Shown here: piece after piece, positions 24,548 through 37,258 of the stretch
How the letters are laid out: every line of letters begins with the position of its first letter
Numbering within the stretch: the stretch's first letter is position 1
NCBI GenBank assembly: GCA_001910725.1
Contig: MJGA01000015.1
Coordinates: 372,001-436,000, forward strand
DNA from: Phanerodontia chrysosporium
Lineage: Eukaryota; Basidiomycota; Agaricomycetes; Polyporales; Phanerochaetaceae
Reading direction: 5' to 3'
DNA: 64,000 nucleotides
Made by a program: the position numbers and the translations under genes
The notes under the pieces: generated by a model
Seen by the model: the letters and a program-made list of their open reading frames with translations, nothing else
Databases searched by the model: none
What the model was told of the DNA's origin: nothing

Positions 24548-27500
24548 AGGGGCGAGCACGCCTGGCGCAGGCGGACGGGGACCCCCACTGACGTAGTTGT
24601 GTGAGTGTGTGGCCCAGCTGGAAGATCGCTTGCGAAGCTCAGGGCACTGCACACGGGGGCACGTCATCTGCCCCGGCGCCTCCTGCCCTTGCCCGGGTCT
24701 CCAGCCTCGTTTCCCACGCCCCCGTCTCGCGTCACCCCCATGTACTCTATCCTGGTATCCGAAAATGTTTTGTACGCTACATGTACAGAGTCTGGACGCT
24801 GCCGACACAGCCTGGACAGCAAGGAGGCACACTTGGTAGCAGCCACACAGAATGAGGTCATCGATGGCCGTCCCACGCACGCCCAACCTTAGTCTGCGTC
24901 CATCTTACAGCATGCCTGTCCGCGTGAGCCGCCACATTGCCCGCGCGCGAATCGCTCGCCTCTCGGGCTGCGCGGCGCATGACGCCTGCGCCGACCGGAG
25001 CTCGCGCGCGTGCATCACGGAGGGCCCGCTGCGCGAGACTAGCACGCGTATGGCGAGCGCGACCCGGCCCAGCGGGGCGCCACACCTCCCGCCGCGCCCG
25101 TCCACGCGCGGGACGAGACGCACCCCGGGCTCCGGAGCGCGTGCCAGGGGCTTACTCTTCGGCGGGGGCCGGGCGCAGTGCGGAGCGCTGCACGGCGGCG
25201 GCGGCGGCGGCGCGCGGGGCGGGCAGAGCGGGTGTGCGCGTCGGGCCATGTGCTCCGGGGGCCCAGCCTTTTGCTCGTGCATTTGGGGACGGGCGTAGTG
25301 CGCGCACGCCGCTCCCTGTCGCGCGCTAGGAGGGGCCCCAGGGTCGACGCCTGGAGATGGCCGCGGGCGCGATACTGGCGCGGCGGATAGACCAGGGCGC
25401 GGGGGCGTGCCGCGGCACCGCTCGACGGGGCGAGGAAAAGCGTGGGCGCTCGCATCGGCGGTGAACGCAGGCGGGTGTTGCGCTAAGGGGCTCTTGCAGG
25501 TCTGCGCGCAAGGGTCGCGTGCCACTGTGCCACAGGGTGGGCACCGTTTGGTGTCTCTGCGCCGCCGAAAAGAAAAACGAGGCGCGAGGGCGCCTCCTCG
25601 TGCGACAGCGGGCTCCGGTTTCGGGAGCGGGCAGGCGACGCAGAGCAGACCTGTGGCCTGGCGGGCATGCGGGTGTGGCTGGTCGTGGACAGGGGGCGAG
25701 GCGGGACCTACCACTGCGCGCCGTCGTCAGGGTTGAAGAAAAGGCGGCTGCAGCGCAGCGGAGATAGCGCACTGGGTGTGCACCACGAAATAAATGCTGG
25801 CGTGCCCTTGCGGCCGCGTTGTCGAGTGACGGTATGGCGAGGTACGCGCGGCACGGGGAGTAAGTACTGTGCCTATTGATTGAGTTGCCCTCGGCTACGC
25901 GGATAGAGTTGGGGTGCACGAGAAGCACGGCGCGCGATGGCGTAGCGGTGCGGGCGCCCCCCGCTTCGCAAAGTAACGGGCATGCCATCAGCAGGCAGAT
26001 GCCGGGGCGACCGACCGCGCCATGGCCGCAGTGGCCAGCTGACCGGCAGCAGGGGCTGGCCCCCCGCGCATCCGGCAAGGACTCGGACAATGTCGCGCGG
26101 GGCTGTGTGGGCGTGACGGACATGAGGAGAAATGGGGCTAGGAAAGTGCCTCAGCAGAAAAGAAAGCAGAGATGGGCGCGAGACAGCTCGCGGGACGTAC
26201 GGTGTGCACCCGCGCAAGGCCACAAGGAGCATAGTCCAAGTCTCACGGAGCAACATGAGACGGATATGCTTTTCGCGCGTCGCGGTGCACACCTATAGCT
26301 TGTCCAGGCCATGGTTGTCGGCAGCGGCGGGCCCAGCGTGTGTGTAGCGAATGAGGAGGCCCGGTGCGTGCAGCGACGCGAATTGCGGGACCGGACATGA
26401 GGCGGAGATGCTCGGCAATCGCGGCAGGGCGCCGCAGTGTCGCCATGCAGCGTGGCTAATGTGCACGCGAATACACTGTTGGCGGAAGGGACGTATGTCA
26501 AAAAGCGCGGCCCAATGAACATGTGTCAGTGCAATGAATAAAAAAATGAGCGGGGCTGCTGCAGAACAGGAGCGCGGCGGAGACGACGTGTGCCGAGACA
26601 TGCCGGAGAGCACTCGAACTGTCGAGGATGCTGCCAGTTCCTGCATGAGAGACAGTAGGACTGCTGGAGGAGCGCGGGGGGCGGTCTAGAGCACACGACC
26701 CTGAGGAGGCACGGTCGTCATGCGTGCACATCCAAAGCGTGCGTCAGTTTTGGGCCATCTTTGAGGGGCCCGCAAAGGACATGGCAGCGTCCGCTGCGGG
26801 TGCCCTGAGGGACGGTTCCCAGCGATGTGAGCGCCGAGCGGTCGGCTGACGCCGCCGCGGACGAGGACGAGGGCCCCGGGGGCGTGCGCTGGGTCTGGCC
26901 TGGCTGCGCCAGAAGGGGCATGGCAGGAGCAGGATGTAGGGTGGCATGAGGCTGTGAGAACGCGGCGTGGGGGGCGAGATGACGTTCGGACAAAGTACGA
27001 GTCAGGTGCAGCCCCCGGATTGGGCGTGCGGGCGGCGGGCTGGAGGGGCAAGCACCGCGGGTCGCGTTCGCAGCGATCTAGGTTTGCGGGGTTGCATCAT
27101 GCAATACACAGGGTGTGCCGTCCGGTGTGGGCGGATATCGCGATGGCTGGGCAACGCGGACTGGCGCACGAGGGCGTTGCGTTGCTGCATGGGAACGAAA
27201 ATATAGATTTCCACATCTGAGGCCCGGAGAGTTGCGGGTGAGAATAACGTACAGGAGTGCTATCTGTGCCGAGGGATGTGGGAAGGACAGGCCCTCGGTG
27301 TTTTGGATCAGACTCCGTGCTTGCAGCCAGAAGGGTGATTGGGCCATCAGCCGTGACCCAAACCTGACGAGCGAGCCGAGGCAAACCTTGGCTTCATCCC
27401 ACAGGGCTGGATCAGCCAGATCCCCGATACCAACTCTGCTGGTGCGAGGCCGAAACAGAGACTCTCGCTCTAGGCCCTCGAGTATATAAACTCGCCCTGC

Positions 27501-27626
27501 CAGCCTCCCGTTTTCTCTCCCGCACTTTCCTCCGAGCCCACCGTCCGCCGCGTACCTCTTTGCCGCGTATAAAATCACTTCGTTGCCAAGTGCCTGCACA
27601 CCCCGTCCGCCGCACACCCTCGCGCC
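24548..27626. other. Long GC-rich intergenic region
   Basis: About 3.1 kb with high GC and many overlapping open frames on both strands (for example 24905-25714 minus). This is expected by chance in GC-rich DNA. No domain, repeat array or RNA gene was recognised. The right end holds the promoter of the small gene at 27627. Confidence 0.5.
27483..27490 (+). promoter_or_regulatory. TATA box of the small gene at 27627
   Basis: TATATAAA about 140 bp before the ATG, followed by a pyrimidine-rich leader. This is the layout of a strongly expressed fungal promoter. Confidence 0.6.
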
Positions 27627-28156
27627 ATGTCCACAAAGTCCGGCTCGTCCCGCTCGTCCGCGAGCTCTGCCATACCGCCCGAGTCGCTCATCGCGCTCCC
27701 GAGCCTCGCGTGCTCGCTCTCGTCCCTGCCGCAGGCCACGAGCCTCGACGGCATCGCGCTCCACCCGAGCTCCATGTCCGCACAGCGCGCCGCGGAGAGT
27801 GAGGCCAAGGTGCGCGCGCTCACCACGCCTGCGCGCGTCCGCGCCTGCCGCCCGACACTCACCGCCTCTCCCCCTCTGCAGCTCAAGAAGGTGCTCTCCA
27901 AAAGCGCAGCAAACCACCCGCCGTCCGCGTACATGGCGCCGAGTCCGGTACGTCTGACCCCAGCGCCATGCGCCGCCCGGGACCGCGAGCTGACGAGGGC
28001 CCGCGCTGCGCAGACGACGCCCACCGCGTACTCGCCGGACTCGCCAGCGCTGACGATGCGCAAGCCGGTGCGTTTCATCCCCTGCCCCCCACACGTCGCC
28101 GCGGCCGCTGACGCTAGTCCCACCCCCCCAGCTAAAACAAAAGATAAGCGTTTAAT
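27627..28156 (+). CDS. Small Ser/Pro-rich protein of unknown function
   Basis: Not recognised. Four exons read cleanly in frame: 27627-27809, 27882-27947, 28014-28067 and 28132-28156. They give 108 residues, and every intron (64-72 nt) is GT-AG at a codon boundary. The protein begins MSTKSGSSRSSASSAIPPES, is rich in Ser, Pro and Ala, and has a short basic end (MRKPLKQKISV). No signal peptide or membrane segment is visible. It has been called on the TATA box at 27483, a C/T-rich leader, a good start context and the regular splice sites. It is flanked by unusually long GC-rich spacers on both sides, which suggests a heavily regulated gene, but that is inference. Confidence 0.6.
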
Positions 28157-31100
28157 CGCCCAAGCCATAGACCGCGCCTGCGCCATCTCGTTTTCGTTTT
28201 CTCCTTGGGACTTTCGGGGGTTCTCTACTGCTGGCCGATGATGACCCGTGCTCAAAAGCTATCGTCCTTTCTCCTGCATTTTCTTTTGTTCGCCTCACGC
28301 CGCGTTTCCTCTGCATCTCTAGACGTTTCCCTATATCCTCAGCATCCAGTCTCTCTCATACTTTCTCTCGCATCTGCATCACCCGCATAGCTCCTACCAT
28401 CTTGCATACCATCGCTGGGGACACAAACCCTCGAGTCTAATCCTGCATGTTCTCTGTGTCGTTACTGCTGTCTAGAATCAACAATTAGCTTGCTCTCGTC
28501 CTTATCGCGCGTGCGGGCCGCGCTTTGGTCTCCGGCGTGACGTTGTCGCTGCGTTCCGATGCGACGGCCATGACGCTGCTTAAGCTGCGGCTGCGTCACC
28601 GCCGCTCGGCAGCTGTCGTGCCCGTGCAGCGATAGGGCCCTCCGGGGCATGTTTACGCACACCTTACGGCCTCGAGCGCGAGACGCGCCCGCGGCGCGGG
28701 GCACCCGGCTTTCCCAATGCGCGCGCGCTCGCGGAAGGAGCGGGCGCGGCTTCCCATTGTCAGACGGCCGCGCGGAACGTGGCCACCCTGGAAATGCGGG
28801 GGGCCCTGGCCTCGACCGCGGGCGGGATCAGAGTGGGCCGCGCAATGAACAGGCCCAGCCAACCCGGAGGACGGGCATCGCGCAGCCCCGTCGAGCATCA
28901 CAATAAATGGTGAAAAATGCGCGAGAGGCAGAGCTCTGGCTGATGGTTGTGGGCAGATCGCCGGGCCTCGTGGCGTCCCGACGATGCGCCACATTTGGCA
29001 GGAGAGCGCGTTGATGGCGGGGCTAGGCGCGCGTAGCACTGCGAGCGCGGGATTTCGATTCCCCGCAAGGCCAGTTCGCACCACCAACCATCTTCCACCG
29101 GAGACCGCTCGGTACCCACCAGTGCGGGCACGTTCCTTATCTGCTTGCTGTACGTACACTGCTGTAGCGCTGCTGAATTGCTTTCTGCGCTCGTTCACGG
29201 AGATTTTGCAAGGGAAACGTCGCTTTTGACGGGCGTCGCCCGTCCCACACAGATACGCGATAAGTTGCTTTGTGTAGCCGTGACTCACATCAGCCATGGG
29301 TACGTCTCCCGGTATCACTGGCTTATGTCACCCGGCCTGCTCATTGTGCTTTTGCGCGACAGGAACAGAGTTTGGACAGCTGCGAGTGTAATGCTTAATT
29401 TCTCATTCGAGTCTGCCGCGGCGCGCTCTCATGCAGATTGTCATGATTAGATTGCGTGCAGGCCCTCTGCCCGCGCGATGACTTGCATTTTACACGCCAC
29501 GCAGGCCGCGCTGCCACTCGCAATCCGACGCGTCGGCGAAGTCTTTGCAGAAGATGCACCATCCCATGGAGCGCGCTATCGCACACGTAAAGTAGACGCA
29601 ACGAGACTCTAGGTTCCAGGTGAGTGTGGCCCCCGCAGCGTATCTGCAGCTGAGCTGGGCAGCGGGTTAATGCAGGGGCGAGCCCGGCTTCTGTCCTATC
29701 TTCTCATGCAGCCCATCGGATGATCATACAACAGCCTTTGTGTTCTACCGTCAGAAACCTGCAGCTGGCTCGTGCTTTTACGTTACACTTGCACGTTCGG
29801 ACGCGTTTGCTCTGGAGTCGGCTCGCCGTGTTGGTATGCTGTCTCCGCCAGACAGGAGCCTTTCCGCTGCTCGCCCACGCACGGTTACCACAGCGATCCC
29901 CCTGCTGAGGCCTGATCTCGATCCGGCCCCGATGCTGGGAACCGCAGCACGCTGGCCACGGCCACGGCCGCGTGCCTCGCGAAGCCTGTGTGTCCGCCGT
30001 CGGACCGCCCCACCTTCCGCGCCATCGCCGTCGGTGCGGGGGCCAGGCTGCACTCGGTGCTGGCGGCGTTGCGCGGGCTGACGGGCTGATAGCAGTGCGT
30101 GCTCAGCGGCACCCAGCCCTTTGCGCGTTCTCGTAAAGAGGCCGCAGCACCACGCCCGCCGCAACTGGCGCTGGCGATAAGCAGCGTATCGTCCCAGGCA
30201 ATCAACGGCCGCGAGGCCTGCCCCCCGCCAGTGGCACAATCCGCGTCTGCAAGTCCTCCCCGGGGGAAAAACGCGTCGCGGCGTGGTGGCCCACACAACA
30301 GGCAGGCTTGCCCCGCGCGATCCTGCATCGGCTGCAACCTAATCTGCGGCCCCTCCGTGCGCGTCCGAGAAGGTTGGCGGGATGCTGGCACACGTCGGTG
30401 CTACTGGGGCCGCCCTATGCCCCTGCGGGGGCAGTTGCGTGTGCGAACGCGCACGCGCATTCGCAGCCCGCGGGGCGTGGGCGTGCTGGAGCGCGCGCGA
30501 CAGCGCACGCACAGGCTCAGGGCCGGACGCCCGGGAGGCCTCCCAAAGCTGACGACGACGATCGCCCGCGTTTGGGCTGCTCTCTCGGCCTCAGAGATGG
30601 CGGCGCAGCGCAGGCATGTGTTTAGGCCCTGGAGCCTGCTCGCACTGAATGCTCGCGCAATGGCGAGGACACGGCCGGAAGGCTAAACGGCCTCCGCGCG
30701 TTCGATGTGCTGTCCTCGGCCGCACGCGGTCGCTACATCCGTTCTGCCAGCCCCAGCCCACGGCGCCGCTGCCGTAACGCACGCTCCAGATGTGCCGCGT
30801 TCTTCCCTCAGTGGGGCGCACTATGCTCACAGGGCGCCCGCACGGGCCACTCCTGCAGGATGCTCCGGAACGTGCGTACGCCCCGATCGCCCACGAACGC
30901 GGTGGCGCCCTCGCCCGGCACTTCGCCTGCCTCTAGGCCCATAACGTTACGGTGGGCAGCAGACCGCTCGGTGGTGGTAGTGAGTAGCACCCCATTTCCG
31001 TGTGCACATCTCGCGATAATATTCTCGGAGAATTGCCCTGAGCAGGTTCCGTGCGCGCAGGACGAGAGGTGAGATGATCGACCTCGTGCTGCATTCTGTC

Positions 31101-32445
31101 CGCGTTGGGTATGTCAGATTTATGAGAGATAGAGGTTTACAGAGGTATGGTAAATCTTCCGTTCATTAGCACTCTGTAACCTCGGGCTGTTGGGAATCAC
31201 CGCGTCGGAAGAACACTCACGCTTGCAAGCACACAGGCCTAGCGCGCAGAGGACACTGAGTTTACTGCTTCTCCTTCCGGCGTCCAAAGGCTCTAAAGGC
31301 ACCTTTGCCGCACAATGACGACGGATTAGGTCACTGCAGATCTCGCCTAGAGACTTCGAATCGGACAGGACGCCGGATTGGAGCTTCTCCAAGGACTGAA
31401 CACCTCTGTGGTGCGCTCCATGGATGCTAGTCGTATGTTTTTCTCTCACTGACCCGGCAGAATGTTCTCGTCGCCGCACGACAGATATGGCTACATCTTC
31501 CGAATGCGCTCACATCGCTATCGAACGCCGGTGTTTCCACGGGAGATGAGCATGCAAATTTTTTATCTCCACCAAGCGACACATACATGACACGCACCGC
31601 TGCAGCCAAAACAACGGCCGCAGTGTCCTCGCCCGAAATGCCTCCCTTGCCGCGGATGCCAAACGCACGCCGCGCACCATAACGCGACCGCGCAGATCTC
31701 GGTCGCGTCGCGCGAAGACAGAGCCTATCTCCACTCGCCATCGCCCGCAGGGTCGCGGTGCCAGCCCAGGGCGTGTGTCGTAACGGAGTGCCTTGCGCGG
31801 CCGCGCGCGCGCTTGCGTCCCCGCGAGCGGTCCACCGGTGTTCGCTCGCGGACGGACAGAAGCGGCTGGCCTGCCGCGAAGCTGGTGGGAGAAGCGCGGA
31901 TCGGCCTGGTGCTCGAGAGCAGGCGCGAAGCAGGAGGGGCGCGAATCCGTCGCGGCCCGCGCGACACGCCCTGGATGCTCCGGTCCAGTCAGAGGTGTTC
32001 TGTCGCCGGTGGTCTGTCAGACCCCACACGCGGGAGGAACATTTTTCATGGATCGTGGGCACCTGGGGCGTGTGGCTTCGCCTACAAAGGGTCCGCAAAG
32101 GTATCATTCAAGAACGTTTGGTCATTTTGTCGCAACACACTGATCAGCTGCCGCAAGAACTTGTTTCGGAACAGGTCGTGTGGCGCTTCCCCGCCAGACC
32201 ATGTGGCGTCGCAAAATGTGCTCGTACACACCACCCACCACTCCTGCCTGTCTTCCAAGCATATCCTCCAGAACGTTCAACTTCAAGTTATGCATTGCAG
32301 TGTAATTTGTATTATTGGAACAATGGACTTCCTGTTACGGTCTTCCATCATCGCGTGGTATGAAACCTTATACACCCACCGCAGCATCCTGACGGCCTGG
32401 AAGAACGCGTCAGCTGCTTTCGTGCTCCCGCATCCTCCCTCTCAA
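28157..32445. other. Long intergenic region, no supported gene
   Basis: About 4.3 kb. Open frames occur on both strands (for example 29885-30391 minus, 31427-32107 minus, 31813-32445 plus) but show no recognisable domain or consistent splice pattern. The last part precedes the FtsJ-like copy 2 and should contain its promoter. Confidence 0.45.
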
Positions 32446-34217
32446 ATGAACATCCACGAGCAGCCCTCGATGCACAGAGAAGGTCATCCAGTGGTCACGT
32501 CCGTCGAAGAACTCGACAAGCTCCTTGCCGAAGGGTACGAACTCCCTGGCCCGGAGGACGCCACGCGCTCGCTCGAGCCGCTCTTCCTCAAGGCATCGCC
32601 AATCCACTCACAGCTGCGCCGCCTCAAGCAGCTGTACGGTGCGCACCCAGCGACGGAGCAGCGCTTCAGCCTGAACAGGGTCCGTGCTAACGCTGCAGCC
32701 GCGATGGACCCTCTCGTCAACCTGCGCGGATATCAGCGCGCCTTCGAGCAGATGGCGGCGGGGTGTCGGCAGGCAGTGTTTGCACAGGGGCGTGTGGAGC
32801 GATTCCTGGATCTTGGTTGCTCCCAGGAGGCTTCTCGAACTGGCTCCTGGAGAACAACAAAGACGCACACGGAGTCGGGATCACGCTCGCGGACGAGGAC
32901 GCGCGGTGGCGCATGGTCGTAGAGGGCACACACCTGCAGGAGCCCCGCTACGAGCTGCGTTTTGCTGACATCGTCGCTCTCGTCCTGGTCGCGATCGGGC
33001 GAGCAGAAGATCCAGTGATCGCGCAGGACGGGCAGCCTGGTGGCGCAGCGTTCGACCTCGTCGTTGCAGGAGCGTTCCCCACCCTCGCGAGCACGCGTAC
33101 CTCCATCCGGTACCGCCTCCAGCTGGCGCTCAGCCAGCTGCTCGTTCTGTTCTGCAATCTGCGCTGCGGAGGCGACGCGGTCGTCGTCACGAACACGAAG
33201 ACGAGGAGCTGGATCGTCGAGATCCTCGCACTGCTGCGCCAGTGCTTTCGCGAGGTCAGGGCGGGCAAGGGTAGCAAGCTGCACACGGAGCGGTCGTCGT
33301 GCTACCTCATCTGCACAGGCTTCTGCGCCACCGACGAGGAAGTTGCAGAGCACGTCGCGATGCTGAAGCGGGCGCTGCTCCAACTGGACCGGGCTAAGCC
33401 CGAGCAACCTGAAGATGAACCGAGCGACTCTGAGGGAACGATGGAAACGATGCTGCAGCAGATGGCGATGACGATGAGGGGGAACATGAAGACAGGAAGT
33501 GGCGTGGGGTATTGCAATTTTCCGAGCGAACGACGCAAGAGCTGTTCGACGCTGAGCACCGGTTCGTCCTCGACCTATTCGAGCCTCTCTGGCACAAACA
33601 GTACAACGCCATCTACAAATCCTTCAGCAAGATGTTGACCGACGAAGGTGTGCATGTGTCCATCTGGTAATCTCCTGCCGCGACTGACCAATCATGTGCT
33701 CATAGCCCACGAACAGCGACTCGATGCCGCGCAGCCTCTTCCGGGGACCAGCGGGACTCCGTCTGCGAGCTCTTTAGGTATTCTGCCTAACGCACACGCA
33801 TATGGAGGCCCGGGAAAGGTCCCCGAATGGCGGAGGTTTGCAGGGCCGCCGTCGCCTGCGAGCTCAGCCACACAGGAAGGCGCGTCGCCGGACGTGGTCT
33901 CAACGCCTCCAAGTGCTGCATCTCTCGAGGCAGCGAAGTACGTGGTCCCTGCCCGTCGGGCTAGCACCGGGACGCAGCCGGCAGATGGATGGCGAGCGCG
34001 CGCGGCGGCGCCCCCTGTGCCCATCCTGAGTCGCCCCGAGGAGCAACCATTGCGGACACGAATGCAGCTTGGAGGTCAAGGGAGTCGGCAAGGGAGGACC
34101 GAATGCTTTGATGTGCAACGACATGCTCACATTTCGTCCATACAACTAAATGCGAACACAGGCACATTATATACACGAGTACTACAAGATGTAGCTATTG
34201 TACAGGATTGCGTATGA
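32446..34217 (+). CDS. FtsJ-like SAM-dependent methyltransferase, copy 2, with two apparent frame breaks
   Basis: Paralogue of the gene at 13985. The N-terminal part reads in one frame from 32446 (MNIHEQPSMHREGHPVVTSV) to VERFLDLGCS. Within motif I the frame shifts at the CCC run 32822-32824. The next frame resumes with GGFSNWLLENNKDAHGVGIT and runs through FDLVVAGAFPT and ERSSCYLICTGFCATDEE. A second shift lies near the GGG run at 33434-33436. The third frame then gives TTQELFDAEHRFVLDLFEPL, matching copy 1. An intron joins the codon after TDE to a Pro/Ser/Ala-rich tail of about 170 residues reaching the stop at 34217, quite unlike the short RG tail of copy 1. Either a recent pseudogene or an intact gene with two sequencing errors. 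The remaining frame is well preserved, which favours error. Confidence 0.7.
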
Positions 34218-34446
34218 GCAGGGGCTTCGGTTTGGGCTTAGCAATTACATACAAATACATAAGATACTGTAGGGTGCAGCTACAAGAAAAGCGGAGCAAA
34301 TATACACAACAATGATCAAACGGACGAGATAAACCTGTATGCACCCAACAACAACGCAAGAGAAATGAACAGCAACGAGACGCACGGGATATCCGCGTAG
34401 GTTGGGGGAGATGTGCCGAGGATCCATGTGGGTATCAACGCCTTCC

Positions 34447-36288
34447 TCAGAGCTCCAGCAAGTCCATTGCGAACCGGTCGAGCATGTAGATTTCAAACTT
34501 CTTGTTCCCGCCAAACTCCTTCTTCCATGTCCTGCTGAGGCCGCCCTCCCAGGCGTACAGCTCGACGCGCCAGCCCTTCTTGAGCGCGAGGCGCACGCAG
34601 CCGAGGAAGCCCTCCTCGTTGAACTGCCCGACGTTGCCGTCGCCCGTGGCGAGCACGATCGTCGCGCCAGACGGCGGGTCGTCCGTCGTCGCGATCGCCT
34701 GGTGCAGCTTCAGCTGGAGCAGCTCGTCCACGCCTTGCTCGCGGTAGCGCTTGCGCACGGGCGACGGCGCGTGCGGCGCGCTCCCAGTGTTCGAGTCGGA
34801 CTCGGTCGACGTCCCGCCGTTTGCGCTCATCGCCGACGTCTTGCGGCCGTGCGCCTTCACAAAGGGCGCCTTGCCCTTGCCGTGCTTCGCGGGCGTCGCG
34901 TACTGCGGGCGCGTGTTGTCTGCACCGCTGCTGCTGGAGTGGTGCCGGTCCGCGCCCTCGCCGTCGTCGGGCACCCGCTGGAGTATGCAGACGTCGTAGC
35001 CCAGCTGCTCTGCAGAGTCTACGGGCTGAACAAGCGGTGATGAGGTCGCCAGGACCCGCTTTGTGACCGGCCGGCCGCGTTCGAGGATCAGCGCAAGCGC
35101 TGCGTGTGAGAGATGTCTAACTTTGCGATTGATGCGGAGCCGCTTGAGGTATACGAGGAATCCAATGATAATATTCGAGCTAGAGATAGTGGTGAGACAA
35201 CTACCACGAAAGGGAATAGAGCAGACTTACAAATCAACGAAGACGTGAATCGGTGTGTCTTTCGGTCTTGGCGATGGACCTCTGGGGTCCACAAAGTCGG
35301 TGCCATCGGGTTGGTCGTTGGCTAAGATTGCCGTAAGGTACTTCGAATCTTTCGGGTACAGCATGCGGAGTTTGTGAGCAAGGTTGCGCAACTGCAGCAC
35401 GCGTGGATCTATGGGCAAGGTAGCCTGCAGCCGCAGCGACGGCGTCGAGCGGCTGTGATGTATCGTGAGGCGGTTCTGCGTTTCTTCCGGTATATTGTGT
35501 GTGGTGGTCCGCTCTCGACGATGAGACCGCGGACGCGGGGAAGCCGGGGTAGATTCGTAATAGTTGGCTGGAGCACCTGGATCAGAGGTGGATGCTTCCT
35601 CTTCATCTTCCTCTTCTTCGTCGTTATCTTGGGCCTCTTCTGTGGTGGCCTCTGCACTGACGGGATGGCGGATCTGGTTGTGCAATGACTGAGAACGGTC
35701 GGACTTGCGCTTGCGCCGGCGCCGGCGAGCGGGTACGACATGGCGCCATGTGCCATCGGAAGTGGTTGACGAACTGTGCCCCGCTATCCGCCCTGCAGCC
35801 GTGCTGGCTTCCCTCATCGCAATCAGCTTCGCCCGCTCCTCGGCCAGGAACCCAAATACACTTGACAGGTTGATAGACGGCGGCTCCGCGTCCTCTTCCG
35901 TCGAGGTGTGGTCATGGCCATCAGAGTCGGTGCTCTCAAGGTAGTCGGCAATGGGGCCCTGTGCCCATACAGTCGAGCCTGGTGGTGCTTCGGAGTCGGA
36001 TAGCAGGAAGGTCGAGGTTGGTGTGCGTGCGGACTCGCCGCTATCTGATAGGTTTCGACCGTTCGTGCGTGGATTCGGGTAGGCATTATTGAGTTCGCGA
36101 AATACAGTCGCAAAAGCACCGAGGTCGGGCGCATCTAGAGGGGGGATGATCAGTACAATCAGGGGCGGACCAGCAAGCCTGTGGATGGGCTTACCGTCAG
36201 AAGTGGCGCCGCTGGTGGTAACAGAGTACATGGAAAAAGGACTGAGTGGTGCTGGCGACAGCGTCGTGTCTGATAGTGCGGAGGACAT
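34447..36288 (-). CDS. NYN-domain protein (limkain-b1 type), putative endoribonuclease
   Basis: NYN domains are PIN-like metal-dependent nucleases. Here the domain is split by one intron. Exon 1 is 36288-35231 and exon 2 is 35179-34447, total 596 residues, junction in frame. The first two-thirds is low complexity: a Ser/Thr-rich part, a basic patch (RRRRRKRK), then an acidic run (DNDEEEEDEEEAS). The nuclease fold begins at TPIHVFVDFSNIIIGFL with the conserved Asp and Asn, and continues with GYDVCILQR, ATGDGNVGQFNEEGFLGCV (second acidic site) and GWRVELYAWEGGLSRTW. Between the two halves of the domain lies a Ser-rich linker. It probably acts on RNA, though substrate and location are unknown. 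The start ATG at 36288 is the first in the frame. Confidence 0.85.
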
Positions 36289-37258
36289 ATTATGGATAAA
36301 AGTGCAGAGAAAGCGAATGTGTACGGTTGTGCATGCACCGTCGAGGTCGTGGTCGTGGTTGTAGTCGTGGGCGGAGTCAAACCGGATATAGCTGCATCCG
36401 GACCACTGTGGACCCGTGCTTATATCTCACTCCTGACTCTCTTCACAGGTCTAGCTCAAGTCAGCGGCCACGTCTATTTGACTCGACGAGACGAGGACAG
36501 CCTTGTGTCATTGCTTTGTTCTAATTTCCGTCAATAAATCCTCATCACAGCCACAGCATTTGCGGCCGAGCGCTGGGACTTTGGCGCAGTGAGCCACTCC
36601 GTCCGCCACCCAAGCATGACAACGATCTAGCAGGCATCGTAGAACCCGTTGTGCATCTGAATTTTGCACTAGTGGATCGGGCCCCAGACACTAAATTGGT
36701 GCGCCAATTTTGGTCGGACACGATTTGCAGACGCGCCCAGTGCCACACCCTCACAGCGATGTCCACAGAGAAGCTGAGTCAAACGTACAAGCACCAATCT
36801 TTTTGAAGCTAATGCATCGGGCCTGAGATCTGATTAGTTTAGGACTGGCAAGGTAGAGGATGGATCACTGCATTATCGGCACTCTGACAAACGAGTTTCA
36901 AGCTCTTAAACACTCTTTACACTGTTGACTGGTGTAATTAGCAGCTAGCCCGATTCTCAAGAGCTCGATGAACCCGACTGCGACTCATGAATGGGATGCA
37001 CTTTAACGACCATTTACGCCTTAACATTCGACGAACGGGATACTCAGAGCAATATGCCTCAGCGACGTCTCGAGACTCAGCTTTCCGGTTGTGTTATGCG
37101 CTAAGGATATATGCGCATCTTGTATTGATGCAATGACTAAGATATTATATGTTACACCTGGAGAACAAGTTGATACATCATGCTTTCGATACAGGCCTTT
37201 CGACTGCCAGCGCAGCGTGCTTGCCGCTGCCAGGCGAGAAAATATCCTACGCGCCAAG
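36289..37258. other. Intergenic region
   Basis: About 0.97 kb upstream of the NYN gene and downstream of DUR3, both on the minus strand. No further gene is supported. Confidence 0.5.

Noticed and set aside
24905..25714. Minus-strand frame of 269 codons after GRS1
   Set aside because: It is rich in Pro/Arg/Ala with no domain, and several equally long frames overlap it.
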